DNA from: Pseudomonas pergaminensis
GTDB lineage: Bacteria > Pseudomonadota > Gammaproteobacteria > Pseudomonadales > Pseudomonadaceae
NCBI RefSeq assembly: GCF_024112395.2
Contig: NZ_CP078013.2
Location: forward strand, 1,922,001-1,986,000
Direction: 5' to 3'
Length of the DNA: 64,000 nucleotides
Under the pieces are notes generated by a model that was given only the letters and a program-made list of their open reading frames with translations, had not been told where the DNA came from and did no database searches. This document shows, one piece after another, positions 7,916 to 17,973 of the stretch; within the stretch, counting starts at the first letter, position 1; each line of letters starts with the position of its first letter. Position numbers and translations under genes: made by a program.

Positions 7916-10900
7916 TTTTTTCTCCTGAAGAAATAATGTGATTCAGCATCGATTAGTTTGCCGTTTCGGGGTTGTTCAATTGGTCGTAAGTTGAAGTGTG
8001 CTGTTTGATCTCCAACGCCATCTGCTCTGCCGAATTTGTGCCCCGCCGAGTGATCCTGAATAAGTACTTGTGAGCCATCCTCTCTTGTAAACTGATATAC
8101 CCTAGTCTCTATTGGTTGGCCGGCGGCATTGAGTATTTTCTTATTGCTTTTATCGGTCATTAGTTCTGTCTTGTACTGTTGTACTCGTCCTGTTTTCGGG
8201 TGGATAGACACATCCGGACCTTGATTCATCGGTATGTGGGCATCCCTTTTAGCTTGCCTGAACGCCCCCTTACGAGAAACTTCCGGGATGTCCGGTTCAC
8301 TAGGAGTAGAGCAAGAGGGATTTTTCTTTATCGATCCAGGGCAGTTTGCGCTGAGCCCCAAAGGATCTATCCACCCCGTAGGGTTGGGCACGTACTGATA
8401 CGCGTTGATCCCACCCGCTAATTTCACCGGGTCTGGCGTGAGGTAGCGACCAACATCCGGATTGTAGTAGCGATGGCGGTTGTAATGCAGCCCGCTCTCT
8501 TGATCGAAATACTGGCCCTGGAAGCGCAGCGGGTTGTCGATTTTTCCTATGTCGAGACGGCTGATTTCGCCGTAGGCACGGTAATGCGCGGACCAGACGA
8601 TTTCGCCATCCGGGGCGGTGAGTTCCTGTGGGGTGCCGAGGTGGTCGAGTTGGTAGTGGTAGGGCTTGGTTTCCTTTGGGCCGAAGCCTTCCAATAAGGC
8701 CAGCGGGCGGAAGCTGTCCGGTTCGTAGAGGTAGCTGCGGTGGCGGTTCGCGTGGTGCTCGGCGATGAGTTTGTCGCCCTGCCAGAAGAACTCGGTCGTT
8801 ATGTCATCAACGGTTTTGCTGATGCGGCGGCCAAATGGGTCGTAGCGGTAGCTGGCGGTTTGGCCGTTGGGCGTCTTAACGCCGATCAGCCGATGCTGGC
8901 AGTCGTAACGGTATTCGGTGACGAGTTGATGGCTTTTGCCGCGTCGTTCGCGGATGAGGTTGCCGAAGGCGTCGTAGTCGTAGTGGTGGTCGCCCTGGAT
9001 CATCAGGCGGTTGCCGGCGACGATGTCGGGGCCGGGGCGGTTTTGCATGAGCAGGTTGCCGGCGGGGTCGTGGCCGAAGCGTTCTTGCTCGTCTTGGGTG
9101 TGGTCGGCGCGGGTGAGGCGGCTTAGGGGGTCGTAGTGGTAGCGGTGGTCGCCCTTGCGGGTGTCGAGCAGGCGAGTGAGGTTGCTGGATTTGTCGTAGT
9201 CGTAGTGGCGTTGGTAGAGGGTGTAAGCCTGCTGGGTGACGGCGTGAGCGTGTAGGCGCTGCTGGTCGTCGTAGTGGTAATGGCTGATCAGTTGGCCTTG
9301 TTGGCGTTGGTGTTCCTGGCCGGCTTTGAATAGATGAGAAGTAAGGACTTCACCGTTCAGTTCGACGGTGGCGAGATGGCCACCTTTGGTGTGGTTGAAC
9401 GTGAGGCGGTTATTGTCCGGCAGGCGTAGGTTTTGCAGTTGGCCGCAGGCGTCGTAGCCGTAGCGCAGGGTGCCCCAGCCTTGGTGTTCGGCGGTGAGGC
9501 GGTTTTGAGCGTCGTATTCGTAGGCCAGGGCCCAGTGGCCATCTTCGACGCTTAGGAGATTGCCCTGGCGGTCGTAGGTGTAATCGACGGTATTGCCATC
9601 AGGCAGGGTTTTTCTTACGAGCCGACCGGCATGGTCGCGCTCGTAGCGGGTAACGATCTGACTGCCGTCATCGCCGTGTTCGGTCTTTTCTTGCAGGCTG
9701 CCCTTGAGGTCGTAAACGTAAGTGGTGCGCTGACCATCAAACCCGATTTCCTGCTGGATCAGGCCGTTGCTGTGGTACTGGAGTCGGTAGGTTTCGCCCA
9801 CCTCATTTTCGATCTCGGTCAGCAATAACCGCACATTGTCGTAACGGTATTTGACCTGGCTGCCATCAGCATTGATACGTCGGCTGATCAGGTGCAGGCC
9901 GTCCGCATATTCGTAACGAGTAACGTGCCCCAGTTCATCGCGCTCGGAGGTGATTTTTCCGTACGCGTTGTAGGTATATTTACGCGTATCACCGCTCGGC
10001 AAGACGATTTGGACTAATCGCCCAACGTCGTTCCACTCAAATTGTGTGAGCGCCCCGTGCTCATCTTCTTGGGAGATTTTTCGCCCAAGATCGTCATAGC
10101 GATAACGCTTGATCCCACCATCCGGCAACTGCTCCTCAAGCAACTGCCCACGCTCATTCCACACCAGTCGCTGACAGCTATGATCCGGGTACCAAACCCC
10201 AACCAGCTGCCCGTATTTGTTGTAGCTGTAGTCAGTCACATGACCGTCAGGATCGGTCTTGCGCGTTACATCGCCTTGATCATTGCGTTCATACTTCCAA
10301 ACCGCCTGACCCCGCCTTACAACCCGTACGAACCCGTTGTCATGCTCGTAGGTCGTCGGCTCATCGTCCCCCGGAAACAACGCCACCAAACGTCCGGCTT
10401 CGTCGTACTGATACGCCGTGATCGCGCCCAGTGGATCCTGCTCAACCGTCAGCCGCCCGTTGGCATCGTAGGACTTGAAGTGCTCGGCCCCGTCCGGATC
10501 CACCCGCTGCACCAGTCGTGCGCGCTGGTCATGCACGTAGACTTCCTGGCTACCATCGGCGTTAAACACCGTGACCTGCCCGTTGTCGTCCCAGGCATAC
10601 CGCGTGTCCATCTGCGAAAAGCTCGCCCAATGCCGGACACATCGGGCCGCCTTGCCAGCCCGTTCCCACTCCCAGTAGAAACTCGCCCCACCGGCCAAGC
10701 CGCGTTCAAGAATGACGTGCTGATCGTCGTACCGATAAACCTCGCTTTCACCGACAGCGTTAGTCGCTGAAATCAGTCGCCCAAGGTCGTCATAGGCGTA
10801 GGAAACAACCGTCTGTTCCGTCACCCAAACATACGGACCCTCGTCCACGATGCGTTGAATTTGGTAGTCCACCGCCACAATCCGGCCCGACGCGTAGCGC

Positions 10901-12630
10901 AACAACAGCGAGCGCCCCACACCGTTATCCAGCCGCTCAATACGCCCCAGAAAATCCCGGGCAATACGCAGCCGGTTGTCATACGCGTCGCTGATCGCTG
11001 TCAGCACACCGTCGCGGAAGTGGTAGAAACGTGACGCCTGAGCCAGCACCAGTTCATCGGGCAACGACCCGAGATAGATCGCCGCTTCAGCCAGGCTATT
11101 GGTGATTGCAGGGCGTGAAACCGTGGGCAAGGGCAGGGTGGTCGAGCGATTTTCATGATCGGTCCACACCACCGAATCACCGGAAACACTCAGCCGATGG
11201 GCCAGCGAGTGGCTCCAGCCAAACCCCAATCCGCAATCCATTTCCACCGCACTGGTGCGGTACAACCGGGTCCACTCAAACGGCAAAATGCCGTCCAGCG
11301 CACCATCGGTGAGGGTCAGCAGTTCTTCGCCCGTGACCATCGACACCGGGCAGCCGTTGGTGGCGGTCTTGTTCGAAGGCGCGGCCGCATCCCCAGCCGG
11401 GTTCTTCGCAACAGCGGGCACGTCATCCACAGACTCTTGCCGCACCAACACCGTCCGTTGCGTGGCCTTGTCCCGGACCACCGACACCGGGTTGGAAACC
11501 AACTGATCCCCAGCCTTCAACGGCGCATCCGGAATCACTTTGATCGGTGTCCCCGCGCTCCCCAGCAACAATGGTTTGGCCGCTTCGACATGCACGTCCA
11601 ACCGAGGCCCTACCAGTTGATCGGCCAGCCTCTCCAGCCATTTGCGTGCCTGGCCAGACTTGATGGTCCCCAACACCTGCATACCCAGGCGAACCTGAAC
11701 CCCCATGCCCCGCGTCGCCCAGACTAGGAATAGGTTGATCAGCACCTCGCCGGTAAGCTCGCCCAGCAATTCATACATCTGCGGCGGCGGCAGCATGCGT
11801 ATCCAGGCGACCATGGCCGACAGATAGATAAACAGCAGCGGCTCATCGCTGAGCACAAGCAGACCCTGGGCGATGGTGTCTTTGCCCAGTTTCAGCAGTT
11901 CGTTGAGCTCGGCCTGCGAGAGGTAATGCAACAACTTCTGGCTATTAGCGTTGATATCCGCCAACAGCTCGTACAGTTGGGTGAAGTTGTCCCAAAGGTT
12001 GTAGAGCGCCTTGGCAATCCCGTTTGAAAGCGCCAGGCCTTGCATCGCGCTGCGCTCGAACGGCGTAGCGTTGGCGAAGTCGCTCCATTGCGGCTTGAAA
12101 GTCTTCTTCCACTCATCACGTAGGCCGACTTCCAGCCCCACGATGACCGACTGATAAGACGCATATAGCGCCTTGACATGATCCTTGGAGACATTGGGGT
12201 AGAAGGTGATTTGATAACGTTGATCGCGGGGGCAGTCTTTGATTTCAAGAATGCCGCTGGGGCCAATCGTTCGATGGATGGGCGGGCCCATGTGGCTGCC
12301 GTCCACAGCAATGGCCTGCAGCATCACCGGTGTATTGCCAATGGGCACAAACCGCGTGCTCTCGAACATGTGCACCAGGGTTAACGAGCCCTGGGCCTTG
12401 CAGGTGACAACCGCGCGACTGGGTTTTTTGGACGATGCGGCAGCGACGAGGGAAACCTCTTCCCCGACCTTGAACACCTGCTCCACTTCCAGTGCCGAAC
12501 CACTCCAGAAGTGCTCGGCCCACTCGTCAAAAGTATTCAGGCAATGTCGGAAGTCGTGAAACACGCTGTCGACGTCCGGCTTGTTGCCATTCATGGGCGA
12601 CAGGACGAACTTGGCGATAGCCGGCATCAT
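7912..12630 (-). CDS. Rhs repeat polymorphic toxin with C-terminal HNH/EndoVII-type nuclease tip
   Basis: The protein has 1572 residues. Residues 1-about 430 are a non-repeat N-terminal region with hydrophobic stretches (around 255-310). No PAAR motif or Sec signal is evident. From GCPVSMVTGEELLTLTDGAL (DUF6531-like) onward come some 900 residues of YD/Rhs repeats (YRYDDLGR, YEYDAQNRL and similar), which form the toxin-enclosing cage. The core ends with a DPVK-18 residues-DPLG motif (about 1399-1424), the known autocleavage region. The last about 145 residues are the toxin tip, with AFRQAKRDAHIPMNQ, QDHSAGHKFG and GDQTAHFNLRP, which I recognise as an HNH/endonuclease-VII-fold tip; DNA is the likely target. 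The immunity gene overlaps its stop. No vgrG or other T6SS gene is nearby. Confidence 0.88.
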   Translation of the reverse strand: MMPAIAKFVLSPMNGNKPDVDSVFHDFRHCLNTFDEWAEHFWSGSALEVEQVFKVGEEVSLVAAASSKKPSRAVVTCKAQGSLTLVHMFESTRFVPIGNTPVMLQAIAVDGSHMGPPIHRTIGPSGILEIKDCPRDQRYQITFYPNVSKDHVKALYASYQSVIVGLEVGLRDEWKKTFKPQWSDFANATPFERSAMQGLALSNGIAKALYNLWDNFTQLYELLADINANSQKLLHYLSQAELNELLKLGKDTIAQGLLVLSDEPLLFIYLSAMVAWIRMLPPPQMYELLGELTGEVLINLFLVWATRGMGVQVRLGMQVLGTIKSGQARKWLERLADQLVGPRLDVHVEAAKPLLLGSAGTPIKVIPDAPLKAGDQLVSNPVSVVRDKATQRTVLVRQESVDDVPAVAKNPAGDAAAPSNKTATNGCPVSMVTGEELLTLTDGALDGILPFEWTRLYRTSAVEMDCGLGFGWSHSLAHRLSVSGDSVVWTDHENRSTTLPLPTVSRPAITNSLAEAAIYLGSLPDELVLAQASRFYHFRDGVLTAISDAYDNRLRIARDFLGRIERLDNGVGRSLLLRYASGRIVAVDYQIQRIVDEGPYVWVTEQTVVSYAYDDLGRLISATNAVGESEVYRYDDQHVILERGLAGGASFYWEWERAGKAARCVRHWASFSQMDTRYAWDDNGQVTVFNADGSQEVYVHDQRARLVQRVDPDGAEHFKSYDANGRLTVEQDPLGAITAYQYDEAGRLVALFPGDDEPTTYEHDNGFVRVVRRGQAVWKYERNDQGDVTRKTDPDGHVTDYSYNKYGQLVGVWYPDHSCQRLVWNERGQLLEEQLPDGGIKRYRYDDLGRKISQEDEHGALTQFEWNDVGRLVQIVLPSGDTRKYTYNAYGKITSERDELGHVTRYEYADGLHLISRRINADGSQVKYRYDNVRLLLTEIENEVGETYRLQYHSNGLIQQEIGFDGQRTTYVYDLKGSLQEKTEHGDDGSQIVTRYERDHAGRLVRKTLPDGNTVDYTYDRQGNLLSVEDGHWALAYEYDAQNRLTAEHQGWGTLRYGYDACGQLQNLRLPDNNRLTFNHTKGGHLATVELNGEVLTSHLFKAGQEHQRQQGQLISHYHYDDQQRLHAHAVTQQAYTLYQRHYDYDKSSNLTRLLDTRKGDHRYHYDPLSRLTRADHTQDEQERFGHDPAGNLLMQNRPGPDIVAGNRLMIQGDHHYDYDAFGNLIRERRGKSHQLVTEYRYDCQHRLIGVKTPNGQTASYRYDPFGRRISKTVDDITTEFFWQGDKLIAEHHANRHRSYLYEPDSFRPLALLEGFGPKETKPYHYQLDHLGTPQELTAPDGEIVWSAHYRAYGEISRLDIGKIDNPLRFQGQYFDQESGLHYNRHRYYNPDVGRYLTPDPVKLAGGINAYQYVPNPTGWIDPLGLSANCPGSIKKNPSCSTPSEPDIPEVSRKGAFRQAKRDAHIPMNQGPDVSIHPKTGRVQQYKTELMTDKSNKKILNAAGQPIETRVYQFTREDGSQVLIQDHSAGHKFGRADGVGDQTAHFNLRPIEQPRNGKLIDAESHYFFRRKK

Positions 12631-12828
12631 GAGGCGGGCCCCTTGAGTGGGGCACTGAGTGAGAGGTGCATCGGCGGTCCCTCGCGCTGATTGATCAGGC
12701 GAGAGACTTTGGAGAGGTTGGTAGGGGAAAGAAGTCGGCTTTATTCGTTGGGATGGGTAGGAAGCTTCGCCAAAACCTCGGGTTTACCGAGGCTTTGTTG
12801 TAGGAGGTGGATTACAGGTTGAACAGTC

Positions 12829-14310
12829 CTACAGCTTCAACTGCCCAATCGCCTTGCTCAGTTCCCCGGCCAGCGTTGCCAGTTCATTGCTGGTCGTCGC
12901 GGAGTCCACGGTCTGTTGCACGGTGTTCTCGGTGACATCGCGAATGCTCACGACCGCGCGGTTCATTTCTTCGGCGACGTGGCTTTGCTGTTCGGCGGCG
13001 ACGGCGATCTGGGTGTTGCTCTCGCGCATCTGCGCCACGGCGCCAGTGATTTCGGCAAGTGCGGCGCCGGCTTCCTGGGCTTGCTGCACGCAGTCGTCAG
13101 CCTTGAATGAGCTTTCCTGCATGAAGTCCACCGCGTCGCGGGTACCGGCTTGCAGCGCCGAGACCATGCGGGTGATTTCGTCAGTGGAGCTTTGCACGCG
13201 CTTGGCCAGGTTGCGCACTTCGTCGGCGACGACGGCGAACCCCCGGCCCATTTCTCCGGCGCGGGCGGCTTCGATGGCGGCGTTGAGGGCAAGCAGGTTG
13301 GTCTGCTCGGCGATGCTGTGGATCACGCTGACCACGCCGTTGATTTTCTGGCTGTCCTCGGCGAGTTTCTGGATCATCTCGGCCGTTTGTTGCACACCGG
13401 TGGACAGGCCGGCAATGGAGCGCTGGACGCGGCTGACCACTTCCCGACCGCTGCCGGCGAGGGTGTCGGCGGTCTGGGACAGATCCCGAGTGGCGCCGGC
13501 GTGTTGGGCGATGTGGTAGACGGTGGCGGTCATCTCGTTGATGGCGGTGGCCGCCTGGTCGGTTTCGCTCTGCTGGCCGAGCATGCCGTGCTGCACCTCG
13601 TTCATGCTGCTGGCCAGCCGCGCCGCGCCTTCATCGAGTTGCCTGGCGGTGCGTGCCACGGTGTTGACCACGCGCTGGTAGCCCGCTTGCATCGCGTTGA
13701 AGGCGCTGGCCATCTGGCCGACTTCATCCTTGCACGCCAAGGGGACGCGGGCTGACAGGTCGCCGGTTTTTTCCACGTGCAGCATGACGTCCTTGAGGGT
13801 ATTGAGTTGGCTGAGCAGGAAGCGAATCAGCAATTGCGAGGCGCCGAGCATCGCCAGCATCAGGATCAATACCGCCACCGCGTAGTTGGCGAAGCGCTCG
13901 CCGAATACCTGGGTCAGGCTGGGCGCATAGGCGAGCACGGCGACATATTGGCCGTCTGGACGCGCGTTGACTTCGGCCCCCATCAACGGGTTCTCGCCGA
14001 ACAATGGCATGTGATCGATTTCGACCCAGCCGAGTGTGCTGCCCAGGGCTGACAGATCCTGACCCGCCAGTTGTGGGACTTGCCCGCGCTTGAATGTCAG
14101 CCAGTGTTCGCCCTTGGGCAGTGCTTCGCCGGCTGGCCAGGCGCCGAGCAGGTGCGCCTGGGCCTGCGCCGAGGCCCGGGAGGCATCGCTGCGGGCCTGT
14201 TGTTCGAGCTGCACGGCGTAGAGCACCAGCAGCAGGGTGGTAATGAAGGCGACCGCGTTGACGGCCCAGAATTTGTACTTCAGCGAGATATTGCTAAGCC
14301 AGGCACCCAT
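12829..14310 (-). CDS. Methyl-accepting chemotaxis protein
   Basis: This 493-residue chemoreceptor has TM1 near residues 15-37 ([20 protein letters not shown]), a periplasmic sensor of about 130 residues, and TM2 ([20 protein letters not shown]). A HAMP linker and the cytoplasmic signalling hairpin follow, with the conserved tip [20 protein letters not shown]. Its ligand is unknown; the short sensor domain does not show a recognisable Cache or PAS motif by eye. The start at 14310 ([14 protein letters not shown]) was preferred to upstream in-frame starts, which would place an implausible Cys-rich extension before TM1. It stands alone, with no che genes nearby. Confidence 0.93.
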   Translation of the reverse strand: MGAWLSNISLKYKFWAVNAVAFITTLLLVLYAVQLEQQARSDASRASAQAQAHLLGAWPAGEALPKGEHWLTFKRGQVPQLAGQDLSALGSTLGWVEIDHMPLFGENPLMGAEVNARPDGQYVAVLAYAPSLTQVFGERFANYAVAVLILMLAMLGASQLLIRFLLSQLNTLKDVMLHVEKTGDLSARVPLACKDEVGQMASAFNAMQAGYQRVVNTVARTARQLDEGAARLASSMNEVQHGMLGQQSETDQAATAINEMTATVYHIAQHAGATRDLSQTADTLAGSGREVVSRVQRSIAGLSTGVQQTAEMIQKLAEDSQKINGVVSVIHSIAEQTNLLALNAAIEAARAGEMGRGFAVVADEVRNLAKRVQSSTDEITRMVSALQAGTRDAVDFMQESSFKADDCVQQAQEAGAALAEITGAVAQMRESNTQIAVAAEQQSHVAEEMNRAVVSIRDVTENTVQQTVDSATTSNELATLAGELSKAIGQLKL

Positions 14311-14406
14311 GGAAGGTTTTCTCTGATAGCGGAAACAGCATTGGCAAGGTGCCATTATTGTGCCGCTATCCCGGAAAACGGTTTTGACATGGGTCAATGC
14401 ACCGCA

Positions 14407-15213
14407 TCACTCCACGTCGGGCAAGCCAAAAAAGCGACGGGCGCAGGCGGTGCTGTGATGGGCCAGGTCTTCCAGGCTCTCGTTGCGATGCAGGGCGACT
14501 TCGCGCAGCACTTCCGGCAGATACGCAGGCTCGTTGCGGCCATTTTTTGGCTTGGGACGCAGGGTCCGCGGCAGCAGGTAGGGCGCATCGCTTTCCAACA
14601 TCAGGCGACCACGGGGAATTTCCCTGACGAGCGGATGTAGGTGAGTCCCCCGGCGTTCGTCGCAGATCCAGCCGGTAATGCCGATGTGCAAGTCGAGGTC
14701 GAGGTAGCTGAACAGCGCCGCTTGTTCGCCGGTGAAGCAATGCACCACAGCGGCCGTGAGGTGGTCGCGGTAGTCCTTGAGGATGTCCAGCAGGCGCTGG
14801 TTGGCGTCGCGTTCGTGGAGAAACACCGGCAATTTCAGCTCGACGGCCAGGGCCAGGTGCTGTTCCAGGACTTTTTCCTGCTGTGGGCGCGGTGAAAAGT
14901 CCCGGTTGAAATCCAGCCCGCATTCACCCACTGCGCGTACGCGGCTTTCATTGAATAAAGCGCGCAAACGCTGGGTGCTGTCGCTATTCCAGTCGCTGGC
15001 GGAATGGGGGTGGATGCCGGCGGTGCTGAACAGGCGCTGGCCGCTTTCATCCAGTTTTGCGCACAACTCCAGGGCCTGTTCGCTGCCCTCGACACTGGTG
15101 CCGGTGAGCACCAATTGCTGCACGCCGGCGGCGTAGGCGCGCTCGAGTACGGCCTGGTGCTTCTCGTCGAAACTGGGGTTGGTCAGGTTGACGCCGATAT
15201 CAATGAGTTGCAT
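14407..15213 (-). CDS. tatD: TatD family metal-dependent hydrolase
   Basis: The 268-residue TIM-barrel hydrolase is close to TatD proper: DIGVNLT at the start, [24 protein letters not shown] (metal-binding Glu), FLHERD, VHCFTGE, and [18 protein letters not shown] with the catalytic Asp. TatD enzymes are cytoplasmic magnesium-dependent 3'-5' exonucleases implicated in DNA repair under oxidative stress; the historic link to Tat export is not functional. It is transcribed alone, in the same direction as the chemoreceptor downstream but 96 bp away from it. Confidence 0.92.
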   Translation of the reverse strand: MQLIDIGVNLTNPSFDEKHQAVLERAYAAGVQQLVLTGTSVEGSEQALELCAKLDESGQRLFSTAGIHPHSASDWNSDSTQRLRALFNESRVRAVGECGLDFNRDFSPRPQQEKVLEQHLALAVELKLPVFLHERDANQRLLDILKDYRDHLTAAVVHCFTGEQAALFSYLDLDLHIGITGWICDERRGTHLHPLVREIPRGRLMLESDAPYLLPRTLRPKPKNGRNEPAYLPEVLREVALHRNESLEDLAHHSTACARRFFGLPDVE

Positions 15214-15450
15214 GGTGCTATCTCCGCCTGCGGCCGGAAAGCATATCAGAGCTGTAGATTTATAAGAAAAACTAAGAACTACAACGAGTTATAGCTGTCT
15301 TTGAACGTCGCAAGTGACATTGTGGTCGGCCAGACGACCTCCACCCTGCCACCGTTGCGCGCCTTGCCAGCGCATAAAGCGCTCTGTTTCTGACACCCAC
15401 CGCCTCGTTTTTCGCGAGCGCGTTGGCCAGTATTCTTTTCCGGAGAGCGG

Positions 15451-16872
15451 ATGATCCGACCCTCGGCGTTGCTTATGTTGTGCCTGACGTTGCTGCTGCC
15501 CATGGCGGCGGTTGCGCGTCTGGACGGGCCGCTGGAAGTGACCAAGCCTGGCAAGGTCCGCGATCTGGCAGAAATTCGCTCCAGCCGTACCCTGCGCGTA
15601 CTGGTCAACCAGAGCCGTAACAGCTCCGGTGAGGTGCAAGGCCAGGCCATCGGTGTCGAATACCATCGCCTGCGCGCCTTCGAGCAGTACCTTAATGGTC
15701 ATGCCCGTGATGGCCAGGAAATCAACCTCAAGATCATTCCCAAAGCCAAGGACCAGTTGCTCGGCGCGTTGGCCCGTGGCGAAGGCGACCTGGTGGCGCC
15801 GGGTGAACTGCTCGATGTGAAGGCCGTGCACAAGATCAGCACCAGCGACCCGATTGCCAGCGATGTACCGTTGTGGTTGGTGGGGGTGAAGGGCGAACGA
15901 CGTTTTACCAAGTTGGAGCAGCTGTCGGGCCGTACCCTGGCGCTGACCACCGGGAGTGCGGCGGCGGATGCCATCAGCCAGGTCAACCAGAAGCTGGCCC
16001 TGCACAAACAGCCCCCCATCAAAGTGGAGTGGGTGGACCCGACCCTGGCCGTGGAAGACGTGCTGGAGATGGTCCAGGCGGGTATTTTCCACCTGACTAT
16101 TGTCGAGAAACCGATTGCCGAACGCTGGTCGAAAATCCTGCCCAAGTTGCGCTTCGACAAGCAAGTGGCGATCAGCGAACCGGGCGACGAGTACTGGTTT
16201 GTGCGCCAGGACGCGTCGATGCTGCGGGCGAGCATTGACCGATTCCTCAAGACCTATCGAACGCCTTCCGACCAGGATGTGGCGTTCCAGCGCATCTACC
16301 GTCGCCTCTATCAAGTGCGCAATCCACTGGCCCGCGTCGATCGCCAGCGCCTGGAGAAACTGCGTCCGGTCTTGCAAAAGCATGCCCGCGAACAGGGCAT
16401 GGATTGGCTCAACCTGGCCGCCCTGGCCTTCAAGGAATCGGCGCTGGACCCCGGCGCACGCAACAGCGGTGGGCCGACCGGCCTGATGCAGATCACGCCC
16501 TCGGCGGCGCAACGAGTAGGGGTCAACAATATCGAGAATCTCGACAGTAATGTGCAGGCCGGTGCGCGTTACCTGGCGATGATCCGCCGCAAGTTTTTCG
16601 CCAGCCCCAAGCTTAACGAACGCGAGCGCATGGCCTTTGTGCTGGCGGCTTACAACATGGGTCCGGAACGGGTGCAGGGTATGCGCACCGAAGCCAAGCG
16701 CCGGGGGCTCAACCCCAATCAGTGGTTCTTCCAGGTTGAACGCATTGCCATGGAGCAAGTAGGGATGGGCGGCGTCAGCTATGTTAATAGCGTCAATAAG
16801 TACTACTTGGCGTTCGACCGGGAACGCGAGTCCCTGGAGCCGCCAGCGCCGAAAGTCGCCTCACGGAAGTAA
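15451..16872 (+). CDS. MltF-like lytic murein transglycosylase with solute-binding domain
   Basis: The 473-residue protein has a Sec signal peptide (LLMLCLTLLLPMAAVA, residues 7-22). A type 3 solute-binding-protein domain follows (about 40-285), then an SLT lytic transglycosylase domain. The catalytic glutamate is in LAFKESALDPGARNSGG, followed by TGLMQITPSAA and AAYNMGPERV. This MltF architecture cleaves peptidoglycan in the periplasm, with the binding domain tuning activity. No lipobox cysteine is present, so it is probably soluble or loosely membrane associated. It is divergent from tatD with 237 bp between them, and no partner gene is adjacent. Confidence 0.9.
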   Translation: MIRPSALLMLCLTLLLPMAAVARLDGPLEVTKPGKVRDLAEIRSSRTLRVLVNQSRNSSGEVQGQAIGVEYHRLRAFEQYLNGHARDGQEINLKIIPKAKDQLLGALARGEGDLVAPGELLDVKAVHKISTSDPIASDVPLWLVGVKGERRFTKLEQLSGRTLALTTGSAAADAISQVNQKLALHKQPPIKVEWVDPTLAVEDVLEMVQAGIFHLTIVEKPIAERWSKILPKLRFDKQVAISEPGDEYWFVRQDASMLRASIDRFLKTYRTPSDQDVAFQRIYRRLYQVRNPLARVDRQRLEKLRPVLQKHAREQGMDWLNLAALAFKESALDPGARNSGGPTGLMQITPSAAQRVGVNNIENLDSNVQAGARYLAMIRRKFFASPKLNERERMAFVLAAYNMGPERVQGMRTEAKRRGLNPNQWFFQVERIAMEQVGMGGVSYVNSVNKYYLAFDRERESLEPPAPKVASRK

Positions 16873-16975
16873 TCGATTATATCGATATTAATCAGGCATT
16901 TTTTCGGCTTTTATCATTGCTTAAACTGATTAATATAGCGGCCAACCAACCCCTACTTTGAAAAGGATTATCACC

Positions 16976-17410
16976 ATGAGCCCACTGATCAAAAGCATCC
17001 TGTCCACCCGCGCCGGCTACGGCCTGACCATTCTGCGCATCGTTGTCGGCATCATCTTTGCCGCCCACGGTTCGCAAAAGCTCTTCGGCTGGTTTGGCGG
17101 CTACGGCTTGACGGGTACTGCCCAGTGGATGGAAAGCATCGGCCTGGCGCCGGGTACCCTGATGGCGCTGCTGTCGGGCGGTACCGAGTTCTTCGCCGGC
17201 CTGGCGCTGATCATTGGCTTGCTGGCTCGCCCTGCGGCATTGGGCCTGACCATTCTGTCGCTGGTGGCGATATTCTCGGTGCACATCCATAACGGTTTGT
17301 TCATGGCCAACAACGGTTATGAGTTTGCCCTGGCCTTGCTCGGCGGCTCCCTCGCGGTATTGTTCGAAGGTGCTGGCAAACTCTCCGCTGACCGCGCCAT
17401 CGCCCACTGA
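16976..17410 (+). CDS. DoxX family membrane protein
   Basis: The 144-residue protein has four transmembrane segments and the DoxX pattern: RIVVGIIFAAHGSQKLFGWF near the start, then GGTEFFAGLALIIGLLARPA and HIHNGLFMANNGYEFALALL. DoxX-like proteins are inner-membrane proteins, linked in some bacteria to redox or sulfur stress; no precise role can be read here. AAGGA lies 8 nt before the ATG at 16976. The upstream spacer is AT-rich with repeated ATCGAT motifs (16872-16890), possibly regulatory. A terminator hairpin follows at 17433-17455. Confidence 0.88.
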   Translation: MSPLIKSILSTRAGYGLTILRIVVGIIFAAHGSQKLFGWFGGYGLTGTAQWMESIGLAPGTLMALLSGGTEFFAGLALIIGLLARPAALGLTILSLVAIFSVHIHNGLFMANNGYEFALALLGGSLAVLFEGAGKLSADRAIAH

Positions 17411-17432
17411 TCCTTCTGCCACACCCTGAACA

Positions 17433-17457
17433 GGCCCGCCATGCGCGGGCCTTTTCG
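17433..17457 (+). terminator. Rho-independent terminator of doxX
   Basis: A 7-bp perfect stem (GGCCCGC at 17433-17439 with GCGGGCC at 17445-17451) with a 5-nt loop is followed by a short T tract. Confidence 0.75.
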
Positions 17458-17660
17458 TTGCTCGGGATTCTTGACACCGCCCCACCGGCTTCTCTAGGAT
17501 GCCGCTCATGCGCCGATTTAAACAGCTAATTGCGGGGCGCCATGGGTGATCGTTATCGGTCCCGACAGAAGCATGCTCCATGCTTCGAAATTCCGCTAAA
17601 GCGCTGGTTCGGTGTTGCCTCTCACCTGCCCGCAGACTTTTGAGGCAGAGACACGACACG

Positions 17661-17969
17661 ATGAATGCACTACGCCCCCTGATACGCCTGGCCCCGATCA
17701 CCGCGGACCTCACGCAACGCAATCCGAAAATCCTTCTTGGCGGCAAGCACCAGCCGACGCTGTTGCGTTACCTGGATGGCTGGCCGCGTCGTACGGGCCG
17801 ACCCTCGGCATTCCTGATCCAATTTGTGGAAGATGGCGATTCCCTCGCGCGGTTTGCCAGCAACAGTTTTGACCTCGCGGTGATCCAGGCCCCCAGCGCC
17901 AGCGATGCGGATGAGGTCATCCGCCATCTGACCCGCATTGCCCGCCAAGGGCTCATCGCCCGTCGTTGA
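17661..17969 (+). CDS. Hypothetical protein, resembles the front half of a methyltransferase-like fold
   Basis: This 102-residue protein is not recognised with certainty. It contains a Rossmann-like strand-turn (RNPKILLGGKHQPTLLRYL), a second strand (PSAFLIQFVEDGDSLARFA) and NSFDLAVIQAPSASDADEVI. This is the layout of a small SAM-methyltransferase-like domain that stops after the fourth strand. The C-terminal half of such a fold is absent, and the gene ends 4 bp from the converging ABC operon, so truncation is possible. The start at 17661 has only a distant GAGG; an in-frame start at 17580 is an alternative. Codon use looks like that of the neighbours. Confidence 0.55.
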   Translation: MNALRPLIRLAPITADLTQRNPKILLGGKHQPTLLRYLDGWPRRTGRPSAFLIQFVEDGDSLARFASNSFDLAVIQAPSASDADEVIRHLTRIARQGLIARR

Positions 17970-17973
17970 GCAG

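Noticed and set aside
12640..12828. Possible small gene between the Rhs gene and the chemoreceptor
   Set aside because: Only short frames with no ribosome-binding sites; it most likely holds the rhs promoter.
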